From the IMG/VR virus record IMGVR_UViG_3300006736_000025, positions 1-36,903 of that record: 36,903 nt of DNA. One strand, written 5' to 3'. This stretch comes from a virus. The notes beneath the pieces were generated by a model. That model did not search any database. It worked only from the letters and a program-made list of their open reading frames with translations, and was not told where the DNA came from. Position numbers and translations under genes: made by a program. Positions within the stretch are counted from its first letter, which is position 1, and the number at the start of each line of letters is the position of its first letter. This document shows positions 22,924 through 31,680 of this stretch, piece by piece.

Positions 22924-25900
22924 TTACATTTCTGCCCCTTTAATACCTCTTCCCATATCCCTTGCGATTTGTTTCTTTGATTTTCTGAATGAGTCTGCAT
23001 CTTGTGTGGTTATGTTCATGTTTACTATAACATTTTTTCCGCCCCCGCCCTGGGCTTTCACACCTAAATCTCCTGAAGGCATACGGGTGAGTGGCATAAT
23101 TGCTTCTGCTCCTGCTTCTCCCATCAAGCCTACACCTCCACTAGCCATTGGGAACATGGTAGGTCTATGGACTACACCACCTGTTGCGAAGTTTTGCATG
23201 TCTCCACCAGACATAACTGCCCCTTGCCTAGCAGCACCTATACCTCCGCCTGGGAATATACCGCCCATTGCCCCCATAATCATTTTGTATATAACTGCTT
23301 GAATAATCATTTCAACAAGTTGTAAGACTACGCCTACAAACGCTTCTTCCATTGACTTTGCACCTTTAACTACATCCATAATGCCTTGAGTCATTGCTTG
23401 AGCCATTTGTTCATTTGTAACAAGCATTTCCTCTTTTAAATCTTTTTCTTTTTGATAAGCGTCATATTTCTTCATTAAGAGGTCTAATTCTGCTTTCCCT
23501 TGCTCTTCCATCATCATTCCGTATTGTTCTTGCCACGCCATTCTTGCATCTTGTTCATATCTTACACGAGCAAACGCATCTGCCTCATCTTTAGGGGCTG
23601 CTTGTTCTCTCTTAATATCCATTGCCAGATTTAGTGCATCAAATGCCCCAATTGAGTCATCTTGTGCGGCTTTGAGTAGTTGTAATTTTTTAGTAAGTTC
23701 TACTACATGAGCCATATATGCCACCCTCAACAAGAAAGCCATATCTTCTGTTTTTATCCAAGCCTCTCTTGCTACTCTTTGCAAGTCAATAGCGTTCGCT
23801 GCTTCTGTCCCACCTGCTATTTGTTGTTGAAGAATCAAAATTTCTTCTTTCATAGACGCAATATGGTTTTTTGTTGCCTCTATTTGACTTTTTCTTGCTG
23901 TCTCTAGTTTTTGTGCCTCGGCTGTCGCTTTTCGTTGTTCTTCTGTTAATTTTGCTCTTGCTTCAATGCCGTCTTGGAGTATGAAGTTCTTTTTCATAAG
24001 CAACATAGCCTCATCCCAATGTAGCGAAGTTCCTGCTTTCGTTACTTCGTTCCATATCTTGTTGAAAGCAATTGCTCTTCGTTTCTCATCTCCAACTAAG
24101 TGCATTACCGCTATTTGTTCGTCCAGAGCCTCTATCATTTCAAATACTTTTTCTGCGGCTTCATCATCTCCAGTTGGCATACCTAATTGCCCCCGTGCTT
24201 TTCTTCTTGTATCCGCCAATTCGTTCAAGGATAGAATAAGTTTTTTAACAAAATCTGCATCATGCCCCAAGTTTTTTGCAATGTCTGATTTTGTCATTGC
24301 ATTTATGAACTTTATTAAGTTTGAAGTTGAATCAACAATTGCTTTCAATTCTGTTGTTGATGCTTTTGAGTAATCAGTCACAGCACTCGTGGCATCAGTA
24401 TATGCGCTCGTAAGTTTTTGCTCTAACAAACCATGTTCTGCTATCATTTCTGCTAAATACTTATTACCATTTTTTATAGCATCTATATAGTCTTGTAAAG
24501 CCTTGCTTGGTTTTACCCATCTATCCTCGCCTGAATAGACTTCTATCCAACCAATCTCAGCATTAGGGTCATCCTTAGTTGTCATGATTCTCTCTTTCCT
24601 ACCTGTGTAATTGACTATATCATCTCCCATATCCTCTATAATACGCATCTCCCTGGGATATATACTTTTGAAGGCTTCATTCTTTGCCAATTCAAACTTT
24701 TCCAAGGAATCTGATAAGTGTTGTATAGATTCTGTGGCAGTTTCCGCATCCTTAGCCATACCTACCCTATTCATCCCCGAAATCATTGCGTCATTTACTT
24801 TTTCTTGCTGTTTCTCTACTGCGGCTATACCCTCAGCCCACTCCCAATACATTGTGATAAGTATGGCAACTGCTGATGCTATTGCGCCAACGATAGTCAA
24901 TGACTGTGCTGCTGCTAATCCCTTAAAGCCTTTTGTTAGCATAACTACCACACTCAATAGACTGAAAAATAAACCAATAACCATTTTAATTACCATCATT
25001 GCAACGAATCTAGCAACAATGAATTTAAGAATTATACTAAGAGCCTTAGCCCACCCATAAAACTTTTCAACAGAATAGGACATACCCGCAAACATTCTTG
25101 CTGTACCTGTCATTACATCTACAAGCGCGCGCAACGCACCACCCAAACCAGTATCCCCAAGACTTAACCATGTTTCTTGGATAGCGGAGCGTAACATTTT
25201 TAATGAACCGAAAAAGGTATCGTCCATCATTGCAGCAGCCCTTGCAGTCTCTTCTGCCAAATCTCTTTGTCTCTGAACCGCCGTACCCATTTCTTCATTT
25301 AATTCTGCTAACGCCAATGCACCAGGAACAGGTCTACGAGCAAAAATCTGCAACATCAACGCTGCGAACTCAGTAGAATCGCCTAGTTTCTTACCTGCTT
25401 CATTGAGACTGTGAAACACTTCTTCTAATGTGTGTATGGCGGGGTTCACATCAGCAGCAGTTAGCCCAAGTCTTTTAATAGCCCTCATTGCTTTGTCTGT
25501 TGGTTTAATTAAAGCCGCAAAAACACCACGCAACGCCGTACCTGCCATTGATGATTTAATACCAGTGTTAGCCATAAGACCCAAGGCTACATTTGTCTCT
25601 TCAAGAGAAATACCTAAAGCACCTGCGAAAGTACCTGCATATTGCATAGCATTACCTAGTTGGAATACAGTTGTATTAAAACTATTTGCGGTAATCATCA
25701 AAGAATCTACTACACGCTCTGCATCACGACCCGTTAGGTTGAATTGGTGAATTGTATTAGCAACCATGTCACTCGCTGCGCCCAGTTCAATAACAGCGGC
25801 AGTAGCAAGGTTCAAAGTATGGGGAATCATTTCCATAACATCGTGTGTCTCAAAACCTGCTCTTGCGAGGAAAGCCATGCCCTCACCTGCTTCTGTTGCA

Positions 25901-26217
25901 GTGAACCTTGTTGTTGCTCCGAGTTCACGAGCAGTTTTGTTTAACCCCTTCATCTTTTCATCACTCAAGCCTACAACAACTTGCACACTACGCATGGTTT
26001 TTTCAAAGTCAACCATTGTCTTGATAGCATCACGAATCACATATAGACCAAGAAAACCGCCCACAAGCATACGGAGGTTTAAACCAAGTGTATTAACACT
26101 TTTACCTGCCGCTAAGGCAGACCCACTTACACCCGCAGCAGCACCTTGAAATTGTTTTGCACCACGCACAGCCAACGCTGCGTTGATTTTTAACATTAGT
26201 GTTTGACCAATAGTCAT
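22924..26217 (-). CDS. Tail tape measure protein, TP901 core type
   Basis: A 1097-residue tape measure. Residues ~65-235 form the TP901 core (FEKTMRSVQVVVGLSDEK; ARAGFETHDVMEMIPHTLNL; GTALRGVFAALI). A hydrophobic block around residues 390-460 (FVAMMVIKMVIGLFFSLLS; SAVAILITMYW) contains two or three membrane spans for channel formation. A long helical stretch follows to about 960. The end carries the FATGGVVHRPTMFP and GLMGEAGAEAIMPL repeats common in lambda-like tape measures. Its length predicts a tail of roughly 150-165 nm by the usual 1.5 angstrom per residue rule. It starts 3 bases after the chaperone extension, as expected. Confidence 0.95.
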   Translation of the reverse strand: MTIGQTLMLKINAALAVRGAKQFQGAAAGVSGSALAAGKSVNTLGLNLRMLVGGFLGLYVIRDAIKTMVDFEKTMRSVQVVVGLSDEKMKGLNKTARELGATTRFTATEAGEGMAFLARAGFETHDVMEMIPHTLNLATAAVIELGAASDMVANTIHQFNLTGRDAERVVDSLMITANSFNTTVFQLGNAMQYAGTFAGALGISLEETNVALGLMANTGIKSSMAGTALRGVFAALIKPTDKAMRAIKRLGLTAADVNPAIHTLEEVFHSLNEAGKKLGDSTEFAALMLQIFARRPVPGALALAELNEEMGTAVQRQRDLAEETARAAAMMDDTFFGSLKMLRSAIQETWLSLGDTGLGGALRALVDVMTGTARMFAGMSYSVEKFYGWAKALSIILKFIVARFVAMMVIKMVIGLFFSLLSVVVMLTKGFKGLAAAQSLTIVGAIASAVAILITMYWEWAEGIAAVEKQQEKVNDAMISGMNRVGMAKDAETATESIQHLSDSLEKFELAKNEAFKSIYPREMRIIEDMGDDIVNYTGRKERIMTTKDDPNAEIGWIEVYSGEDRWVKPSKALQDYIDAIKNGNKYLAEMIAEHGLLEQKLTSAYTDATSAVTDYSKASTTELKAIVDSTSNLIKFINAMTKSDIAKNLGHDADFVKKLILSLNELADTRRKARGQLGMPTGDDEAAEKVFEMIEALDEQIAVMHLVGDEKRRAIAFNKIWNEVTKAGTSLHWDEAMLLMKKNFILQDGIEARAKLTEEQRKATAEAQKLETARKSQIEATKNHIASMKEEILILQQQIAGGTEAANAIDLQRVAREAWIKTEDMAFLLRVAYMAHVVELTKKLQLLKAAQDDSIGAFDALNLAMDIKREQAAPKDEADAFARVRYEQDARMAWQEQYGMMMEEQGKAELDLLMKKYDAYQKEKDLKEEMLVTNEQMAQAMTQGIMDVVKGAKSMEEAFVGVVLQLVEMIIQAVIYKMIMGAMGGIFPGGGIGAARQGAVMSGGDMQNFATGGVVHRPTMFPMASGGVGLMGEAGAEAIMPLTRMPSGDLGVKAQGGGGKNVIVNMNITTQDADSFRKSKKQIARDMGRGIKGAEM

Positions 26218-26220
26218 GAG

Positions 26221-26601
26221 TTATCTTCGCTTTGCCTTATCTATTGACTGTTTGCTTTTCTCGTGTTGTTGGCTTAATTTTTCTGAGGTGTAGTTCAAGA
26301 ACTCGGCATCTAGTTGGCGAATGTAATACATATAATCTGACCTGCTTTCGTATTCATAAATGCCATTAAAATCTAGCCATGAACCTATCTCTGAAATAAG
26401 TATCGCTGATGCGCCTACTTGTGACATATTTCTTGTTGAACTTAAATCACTGAATGCCTTCCAATAACATATTAACCATTCGTATAACTCTGGTGCATTA
26501 TCTAACGCCGCTACTTGCTGTCCCGCTTCTTGTTGTCTGAGGAGGTGCTTTTCGTGCTTTCCCCAATCGAGTTGGAATCGCAAGTAGCCTCTGAGTTTCC
26601 C
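26221..26601 (-). CDS. Tail assembly chaperone extension (gpT-like, made by -1 frameshift)
   Basis: This frame has no ATG near its start and is entered from the upstream gene by a -1 shift at GGGAAAC (26595-26601). After the shift the product continues LRGYLRFQLDWGKHEKHLL to the end at 26221, about 125 residues, mostly helical (LDNAPELYEWLICYWKAF). An internal TTG at 26583 has no ribosome site. This is the G-GT arrangement of lambda-like phages, in which the long form brings tube subunits to the tape measure and is absent from the finished virion. The tape measure gene follows directly. Confidence 0.8.
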   Translation of the reverse strand, partial: GKLRGYLRFQLDWGKHEKHLLRQQEAGQQVAALDNAPELYEWLICYWKAFSDLSSTRNMSQVGASAILISEIGSWLDFNGIYEYESRSDYMYYIRQLDAEFLNYTSEKLSQQHEKSKQSIDKAKRR

Positions 26602-26981
26602 GCTGCTTCTTCCATTTCATCTTGTCTAAAAAGTTCTGATTCTCCAGAAACATCTTTAACTATGGAATAAAATTCGGGGTACTCTCTGAATATCTCAAGG
26701 GCTTTTTTAGATGAAAACTTAATAACAGTGCCATCATCTTCTTCAAGACCTTTCCAATCTTGCAAAACATGTTCAGCCACACATTTCATGGCTAACTTTT
26801 CCATGTCTTCTATTTTCATTGTGCCTAGACGCATTTGCCTCATAAAAGGCTTTCCTGCTTTTCTTAGTGCTTCCTCGTACTGAGGATTCCCCAATCGAGC
26901 GACTTTAAGATGCAAGTCTGCACCGCAATCTACCCATACACCTTCTGCTGAGGTTTTTAGTTGTGAAATTTTGAACGCCAT
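26511..26981 (-). CDS. Tail assembly chaperone, short form (gpG-like), 156 aa
   Basis: AAAAGGAG lies before ATG 26981. The product opens MAFKISQLKTSAEGVWVDCG, then has LHLKVARLGNPQYEEALRK, the pattern of gpG-type chaperones in many siphophages (N-terminal strand set followed by helices). The zero-frame C-terminus is an unstructured Ser-rich, charged tail (ESTKSTSSDNKKRDSK). It overlaps the -1 frame by about 85 bases after the slip site. Position between tail tube and tape measure is diagnostic. Most ribosomes should make this form, and a small share the fused form ending at 26221. Confidence 0.85.
   Translation of the reverse strand: MAFKISQLKTSAEGVWVDCGADLHLKVARLGNPQYEEALRKAGKPFMRQMRLGTMKIEDMEKLAMKCVAEHVLQDWKGLEEDDGTVIKFSSKKALEIFREYPEFYSIVKDVSGESELFRQDEMEEAAGNSEATCDSNSIGESTKSTSSDNKKRDSK
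26595..26601 (-). promoter_or_regulatory. Slippery heptamer GGGAAAC for -1 ribosomal frameshift
   Basis: In the zero frame of the chaperone gene the codons read GCG GGA AAC, which gives G GGA AAC, a canonical X XXY YYZ heptamer. A -1 slip re-pairs to GGG AAA and enters the frame that is open from just upstream of the site to 26221. The last -1 frame stop before it (TGA) lies about 20 bases upstream, so the window for slipping is short and this heptamer falls inside it. Confidence 0.85.
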
Positions 26982-27025
26982 AATACTGTTACTCCTTTTG
27001 AAATTGGGTTGGGTCTTAGTTTATA

Positions 27026-28282
27026 TTAACCAGATGAACCAAGTCCCGTCCATTTAGTTATACGAATTGTGCAACCTTCATCAACATCACCCGAACCATC
27101 GGCGGGGTTATACTGAGTATCACTTCTAACTGCTTCCCAAGACATATCAGCGATAAGGTCTTGGTTTTGTCCACCTGCAACACGCTGCGCAGATGTGTAA
27201 ATAATCTTAGGGAAGTCAAAACAATAAGCATTTCCATCTACATCATCAAAAACAATCGCTAATGCAGAATCATTAAAATTCAAATACTTGTCAATCATAG
27301 TAGAATCTGAGTAGTATCGTTGGAATGTACCGCTTACATTGCAAGTACCTGTACCAATTGCCACAGCACCCAGTGTACCTATTTCTAATCGAGGTCGTAG
27401 GTTATTGCCAAGAGCCATTGTAAACGCTGTGATATTTTGAGGGTCGTAATTTGCACCTTCCATTACACCATCAACATCATCAATGGAGTTCATAACATCG
27501 TTAGTGGTTGCATCAACATGGTCAGAGCCAAGTTCTGTATTATTTGATTCACCCTTTGCACCAATCCAAGAAAACGAGCCTGTTACAACTGCTTCTGTTG
27601 TGGCACTTAAAGTCATACCATCAATCATACAACCGTTGTATGCTGCTGAACGACCTGATGTTGCTGTATCAATGTCTTCATGTACTCTTTGTATTGTGTA
27701 GGAGCGTTGCTTTGCACCGTTTACAACTTGACCACCCTGTGTCATTGTGGGGGTAGTGCTAGCACTCTCATCCACCAAAGTACCATAAACTTCCATAACC
27801 ATTGATTCTGCGGTGCCTGTAATGGACTTGATTTTGAAGTAGCCATTGTTCGCAGCATCATTGAATCCTGCTGTCAGAATCCATTGTCCTGGTGACATTT
27901 CATCAAAGTTTCCACCAATTCCATCCTCGGTAAATTTGCTTCCTGATGCAGTAGCAATAAGTTCTGCTCCAGGTGTAAAGGTAATTGTGCCTGTAAAGGC
28001 TTGAGCCGCTTGGTCGGACATCACAGCCGCAAGCAGAAGTTCAGCGAAACTGTAAGACAGTTCAAAGCCAGTATCACCTGCAACACTGAGATTTGAACGG
28101 ACAACATCAGCAATCTGACGGTCTGCCCTAATTTCAGCAGAGGTGATAGTTGAGGTTTCTTGGTGCATGGACTCGCCAGTAAGACGAAGCGTGGAGTACG
28201 AGCCACTTCCTGTGGGAGAAGTACCGTAGGTCGATGCTCCTTCTATCCCATATAACATTTTTACTCTATTTGTATCAGACAT
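27026..28282 (-). CDS. Major tail tube protein, 418 aa
   Basis: The protein has the phage tail tube pattern: TLRLTGESMHQETSTITSAE and IRADRQIADVVRSNLSVAGD, then GFELSYSFAELLLAAVM, and later RSYTIQRVHEDI and MTLSATTEAVVTGSFSWIG. At 418 residues it is larger than the minimal ~200-residue tube proteins. An inserted segment (FTGTITFTPGAELIATASG to YFKIKSITGTAES, residues ~95-165) probably forms an extra surface beta domain. AAGGAT lies 6-7 bases before the ATG. It is between the tail terminator and chaperone genes. It polymerises around the tape measure. Confidence 0.85.
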   Translation of the reverse strand: MSDTNRVKMLYGIEGASTYGTSPTGSGSYSTLRLTGESMHQETSTITSAEIRADRQIADVVRSNLSVAGDTGFELSYSFAELLLAAVMSDQAAQAFTGTITFTPGAELIATASGSKFTEDGIGGNFDEMSPGQWILTAGFNDAANNGYFKIKSITGTAESMVMEVYGTLVDESASTTPTMTQGGQVVNGAKQRSYTIQRVHEDIDTATSGRSAAYNGCMIDGMTLSATTEAVVTGSFSWIGAKGESNNTELGSDHVDATTNDVMNSIDDVDGVMEGANYDPQNITAFTMALGNNLRPRLEIGTLGAVAIGTGTCNVSGTFQRYYSDSTMIDKYLNFNDSALAIVFDDVDGNAYCFDFPKIIYTSAQRVAGGQNQDLIADMSWEAVRSDTQYNPADGSGDVDEGCTIRITKWTGLGSSG

Positions 28283-28300
28283 AATTTGTATCCTTCATTA

Positions 28301-28729
28301 TTAGGAGATTTCATCCGCAAAATACGGACACGAGACATTGATTTGCCACCACTGACTGCCAGTTCTCCCAACATGCGTGATTGACGGGGTTCTAAACACT
28401 ACTGAGTTATTCGCCACAGATGTAGTATCTGATGTGGCTAGGAACTTCGCTACAATCCTATCGGCAAGGATTAGACCATCTCTCGTACCTTTCTCAAGTA
28501 CAGAGAAAATTTGGGCAACAGCAACACCATTGTGCCTGTACCTGCCCGTACTTCCACCTATATCGGCTTTAATGGTATTTCCAGAAAGCACTGACCACCT
28601 AATCCACATCTCGTCATCAGGTTGGTTAAAAGGGGCGTTATCGTATGCAATAAGGTACTCATCTCCGAACTCATCGGAGAATCGTTTTCTGATTACATCA
28701 TGTAATTTTTGTGCGGATTCAACGGTCAT
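28301..28729 (-). CDS. Tail terminator protein, 142 aa
   Basis: Size, position and sequence fit a tail terminator of the DUF4128/lambda gpU kind. A helix (TVESAQKLHDVIRKRFSDEF) is followed by a strand set (DEMWIRWSVLSGNTIKADIG), then a basic loop (GRYRHNGVAVAQIFSVLEKG) and a long helix (TRDGLILADRIVAKFLA). It overlaps the gp10-like gene by 4 bases (ATGA). It should cap the tube and attach it to the head. Confidence 0.75.
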   Translation of the reverse strand: MTVESAQKLHDVIRKRFSDEFGDEYLIAYDNAPFNQPDDEMWIRWSVLSGNTIKADIGGSTGRYRHNGVAVAQIFSVLEKGTRDGLILADRIVAKFLATSDTTSVANNSVVFRTPSITHVGRTGSQWWQINVSCPYFADEIS

Positions 28730-29154
28730 GCTTCGGTCACACTATGCTTTAAAGTTAATCTGTTCACAGTTACCCTTAACATTCCTTGTCTCCCGTGTTG
28801 TTTACTTTTGCCATTTTCAAGGTCTTCGATGTAATCCACATTGTTTGTTATATATACTGCTTTGGGGGTTTTATTATCTGCCGTGGCTTTTAGTATTTTT
28901 GCCGTCCCTCTTTCAATAGAGTTAGCACCTTTTTTATCCATTCTTGAATCTGTTGCTTTTGCCATTGAACGACCTGCGGTAGTAACATTCCAGTTACCTT
29001 TAGCACGACCAGTATCAACAGGAGTCATATCAACAAGACCCTCTAAAGCATCTAGGCTAAGTTTCTTTATGGCGTAAGAAAGTTGTTGCGCAGGAAGAGC
29101 CGCCCCTAAGTTTAGAACTGCTGTTGCAAATATCTTACTGTTACTTCCTATCAT
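28726..29154 (-). CDS. HK97 gp10-like neck/tail-completion protein, 142 aa
   Basis: The block DMTPVDTGRAKGNWNVT is the hallmark of the HK97 gp10 family, followed by AVYITNNVDYIEDLENGKSK and GMLRVTVNR, which are also typical. A leading helix lies at residues ~20-40 (AQQLSYAIKKLSLDALEGLV). It sits between head closure and tail terminator genes and overlaps both by 1-4 bases. It acts in joining the tail to the head. Confidence 0.8.
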   Translation of the reverse strand: MIGSNSKIFATAVLNLGAALPAQQLSYAIKKLSLDALEGLVDMTPVDTGRAKGNWNVTTAGRSMAKATDSRMDKKGANSIERGTAKILKATADNKTPKAVYITNNVDYIEDLENGKSKQHGRQGMLRVTVNRLTLKHSVTEA

Positions 29155-29525
29155 TATCGCCTCAATTGCATTTCATATATACCAATTTCATCACCAGTGT
29201 ACCCAGTTATTATATTCATAATACGCCAACTTTGATTATCGAAAGTGACTTCAAGACCATTTTCAGGAGTAAACAACAGACCAGAAGAAGATATAGATAT
29301 AGAACAATCATTGCTCTCTATAATATCACCATCAATCATGTCGGAACTGTAGTTAGCAGGTGGAGTAGACTTCACGGTGTACTTTTTCACACCAGACTCA
29401 ACGACAGAACCATCGTCAGGGTCATAAGAAGCAAGACCTGGTACAACAAAGACCACATTCTTACCATAGGTATCTATGATAGATTTAATCTTTGGTATTA
29501 GGGTTGTATCAAGTGCTGTTGCCAT
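29154..29525 (-). CDS. Head closure/head-tail joining protein, 123 aa
   Basis: A small beta-rich protein (VVFVVPGLASYDPDDGSVVE; GLEVTFDNQSWRIMNIITGY; IGIYEMQLRR) in the place of the head-tail stopper between adaptor and gp10-like genes. The closing segment, in which a strand meets WRI and a GxxGD turn, recalls the SPP1 gp16/HK97-type stoppers. The motif evidence alone is weak; order and size carry the call. It shares one base with each neighbour. Confidence 0.7.
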   Translation of the reverse strand: MATALDTTLIPKIKSIIDTYGKNVVFVVPGLASYDPDDGSVVESGVKKYTVKSTPPANYSSDMIDGDIIESNDCSISISSSGLLFTPENGLEVTFDNQSWRIMNIITGYTGDEIGIYEMQLRR

Positions 29526-30049
29526 TACCCTCTTTCCATAACTATTGTTCCTTGGTTTCTAAGCATTCCACGAAGTAGGGTTGTTACCTTTCGGTATGTC
29601 TTTATTTGGGACTTCCCGCCCTCATACTTCGTTGTTGAGGCTACTGACCCAACACTTACGCTTTCTTCTGAAATTATCCCCGTATTTACCAAGTCTGCCA
29701 ATAAATCTTCTGATAAAGCCAAAACCGCCGCTTCACAGCAAGCCTGTTCTAAATTTGTAGGTACATCATCATTACCAACAGCAAAGCCATCAATATCTAT
29801 AATGTCTGTGCGAGGAAAAGCAAGTGCTTGTTCCTTATACACCCTTCTACCTATCCAAATTCCGTTATACCTTCTATCTAAATAGGCAGTGGCGTTTCTT
29901 ATAGCCGCCTCTTTATCTGAAGTTGTTACAGCAGAATCGTTCCAAGCCGTTGAGCCTTGACGATTCGTGAAATAAGTGTTTGCAAAATCTACTGAAACAT
30001 AGGCTTCCGCATCACTTTTACCTGAGCCATCTTCAACAACAAGAGCCAT
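29525..30049 (-). CDS. Head-tail adaptor (DnaT-like/connector family), 174 aa
   Basis: The N-terminus MALVVEDGSGKSDAEAYVSV followed by DFANTYFTNRQGSTAW is the pattern of a phage family labelled 'putative DnaT-like ssDNA-binding protein', which in structural operons is the head-tail adaptor. Helices follow (AAIRNATAYLDRRYNGIWIG; LEQACCEAAVLALSEDLLAD), as in gp6-type adaptors. GAGG lies 9 bases before the ATG. Gene order (coat, small genes, adaptor, stopper, gp10, terminator) supports the connector role over DNA binding. Confidence 0.75.
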   Translation of the reverse strand: MALVVEDGSGKSDAEAYVSVDFANTYFTNRQGSTAWNDSAVTTSDKEAAIRNATAYLDRRYNGIWIGRRVYKEQALAFPRTDIIDIDGFAVGNDDVPTNLEQACCEAAVLALSEDLLADLVNTGIISEESVSVGSVASTTKYEGGKSQIKTYRKVTTLLRGMLRNQGTIVMERG

Positions 30050-30053
30050 TTAG

Positions 30054-30239
30054 TTAATCCTCATTATCATCTTTTGGTTCTGATTTTTTAGAAAAAACCT
30101 TCTTTTTGATTGGTTGCGCTGCTTTTTTGTTTCCGCCAGGGACACGGTATCCCCTAGCCAAATATGATTCAAGTTCAGACTTTAAGATAGTAAGACGACC
30201 TGAGCCATTTGCAACATCCATTGTTTCTGGATTATCCAT
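30054..30239 (-). CDS. Small Lys-tailed protein B, 61 aa
   Basis: The start chosen is ATG 30239 (MDNPETMDVANGSGRLTILK), which has GGGG 8 bases upstream. An ATG two codons earlier lies too close to that site. The gene overlaps its neighbour by 8 bases. The core LTILKSELESYLARGYRV is followed by a basic tail (KKAAQPIKKKVFSKKSE) and an acidic end. The core resembles the DRKNWEAKGYYV segment of the previous gene, so the two look like diverged paralogues. Position after the coat gene suggests a capsid accessory or DNA-contacting protein. Function unknown. Confidence 0.65.
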   Translation of the reverse strand: MDNPETMDVANGSGRLTILKSELESYLARGYRVPGGNKKAAQPIKKKVFSKKSEPKDDNED

Positions 30240-30432
30240 CGTCATTACCCCACTTCTTAGTAGTTTTCTTCTTGGTTGTCTTTTTAGGCGCAGGAGCAGG
30301 AGCAGGAGCAGGTTTACTACCTTCTACATAGTACCCTTTTGCTTCCCAGTTTTTTCTATCAGAAACATTGAAGGTTTTTTTCTTCCCTTCATTGTTTACC
30401 AATGTTATTGTTGGTACTCTTGAGTTATTCAT
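30232..30432 (-). CDS. Small Ala-Pro/Lys-rich protein A, 66 aa
   Basis: GGAATATAGGA precedes ATG 30432. The first ~37 residues are a small strand-helix unit (TITLVNNEGKKKTFNVSDR, then NWEAKGYYVEG). A PAPAPAPAP linker follows, encoded by tandem GCAGGA-type repeats, and a very basic tail (KKTTKKKTTKKWGNDDG). The layout is like histone-H1-type or linker peptides that touch DNA or acidic surfaces. It sits 75 bases after the coat gene, past a strong hairpin. No family is recognised. Confidence 0.65.
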   Translation of the reverse strand: MNNSRVPTITLVNNEGKKKTFNVSDRKNWEAKGYYVEGSKPAPAPAPAPKKTTKKKTTKKWGNDDG

Positions 30433-30457
30433 TCCTATATTCCTTCTTTATTGATGT

Positions 30458-30484
30458 TACCCCGCCCCCAGTGAGGGCGGGGTA
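30458..30484 (-). terminator. Strong GC hairpin after the coat gene (weak or partial terminator)
   Basis: TACCCCGCCC (30458-30467) pairs perfectly with GGGCGGGGTA (30475-30484) over a 7-base loop: ten pairs, very GC-rich in an AT-rich genome. On the minus strand the next bases are ACATCAATAAAG, so there is no U-run. It likely stabilises the 3' end of coat mRNA or reduces read-through into the connector genes, which are needed in smaller amounts. Confidence 0.65.
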
Positions 30485-30507
30485 TTATCAAATACTAACA
30501 ATTAAGA

Positions 30508-31680
30508 TTACGATGCAGATGTATAGACTTTACAAGCATATTCAGGACGAACACATTTTGTACCATAAAGAATATCAAATTCCCAAGTGGTTTGTTTGTA
30601 TTGTCGTTGAACTTCAAGTCGTAATGAAAGACCAGAAACAGGGTCAGTCATTGACAGCATGTTGCTACCCATTGCTAGGTCGCTTGCTGAAGCCATCAAA
30701 GGACGAGTTGCAAGAGCAAACGCATCACGGTGGAACGCAAGACCTACACGACCTGTATCACTAGCAGTATTTGGATGCCAAGTAATAGCAGCAGCACCTG
30801 CGGCAGTAACCGCAACTTTTAATGCAGGACTAATTGATATGGTTACATCACCTGCGATTAAAGAGGCATCAGCAGTCGCAGCATAATAGGTGCTATCACC
30901 TGCAATAGTGAACGAGTCACCTGCTTTTATGCTTTCAGACGCATCGTGAGTAATGCTTAATGTTCGACTTCCAATAGCAGTGTCCGCTGCACATTCTGAA
31001 GTCCCATCTATTGCCGTACCACCAGTGTGAAGAGGACAATCATCGTCTGCCCACCAGTTGAATCCGTACTTACGACCTATATCGCCTTCTCGTCTAGCCA
31101 GACCACCATCCGCATTTGTATTAGCGGCAGAGAAGTCTGATGTACCTAGAAGCGTTGCTTCGGCTTCGTGGTTTATTACAAAAGCACGATTGTCATTAGG
31201 ACAGCCACCCATGTTGAGCAATTTTCGTGCTTCCGTGATACCCGCTACACCAAAAGCAGCCGCATCTTCGTTAGCAAGATTACCAACATCTGTATATGTA
31301 GCAAAGATGTCTTGGTTCACTTGATTTGCAATACCACGAACTGCTTCTGAAACTTGCATTGGCATGAAATCACGATTTCTGTCAACTTCAGTAAGTTCTT
31401 TGTCAGTGAGGTGGAAAGGAGTATTTTTGTACCACTTGTCCAATGAAATTTGTACGAGGTCAGGAGTTGCGCCACCAGGAGCCTCAAAAGTGTTGCTTGG
31501 TGTAACTTCGGCAACTGCGATAGCCGTACTGATTGGCACATCAATTGTTGTGCCTTTTTGAGCGGCTTCATTCCCATAGTCCATATTTACTAGACGGGGT
31601 AGAACGCATCGCTCACGAAGAGCCAATAGACCTTTTGCAAGAATCTTCGGCATGATGTTAGAAAGTGTATTTGCAGCCAT
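30508..31680 (-). CDS. Major capsid protein, P22 coat-like, 390 aa
   Basis: The pattern follows the P22 coat family: PRLVNMDYGNEAAQKGTTID then VPISTAIAV, followed by LDKWYKNTPFHLTDKELTEV, and at the end LRLEVQRQYKQTTWEFDILY with RPEYACKV. An inserted beta domain around residues 235-305 (GSRTLSITHDASESIKAGDS) is in the place of the P22 I-domain. The HK97 fold is expected. AAAGGAAAG precedes the ATG. The 121-base leader to the scaffold gene holds a small stem (TACAAA-GGAG-TTTGTA, 31732-31747) and no clear promoter. A P22-type coat on a siphophage tail is a mosaic combination. Confidence 0.9.
   Translation of the reverse strand: MAANTLSNIMPKILAKGLLALRERCVLPRLVNMDYGNEAAQKGTTIDVPISTAIAVAEVTPSNTFEAPGGATPDLVQISLDKWYKNTPFHLTDKELTEVDRNRDFMPMQVSEAVRGIANQVNQDIFATYTDVGNLANEDAAAFGVAGITEARKLLNMGGCPNDNRAFVINHEAEATLLGTSDFSAANTNADGGLARREGDIGRKYGFNWWADDDCPLHTGGTAIDGTSECAADTAIGSRTLSITHDASESIKAGDSFTIAGDSTYYAATADASLIAGDVTISISPALKVAVTAAGAAAITWHPNTASDTGRVGLAFHRDAFALATRPLMASASDLAMGSNMLSMTDPVSGLSLRLEVQRQYKQTTWEFDILYGTKCVRPEYACKVYTSAS

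Noticed and set aside
30458-30484. Full rho-independent terminator after the coat gene
   Set aside because: The stem is strong but no T-run follows on either strand, so only a partial or stabilising role is claimed.
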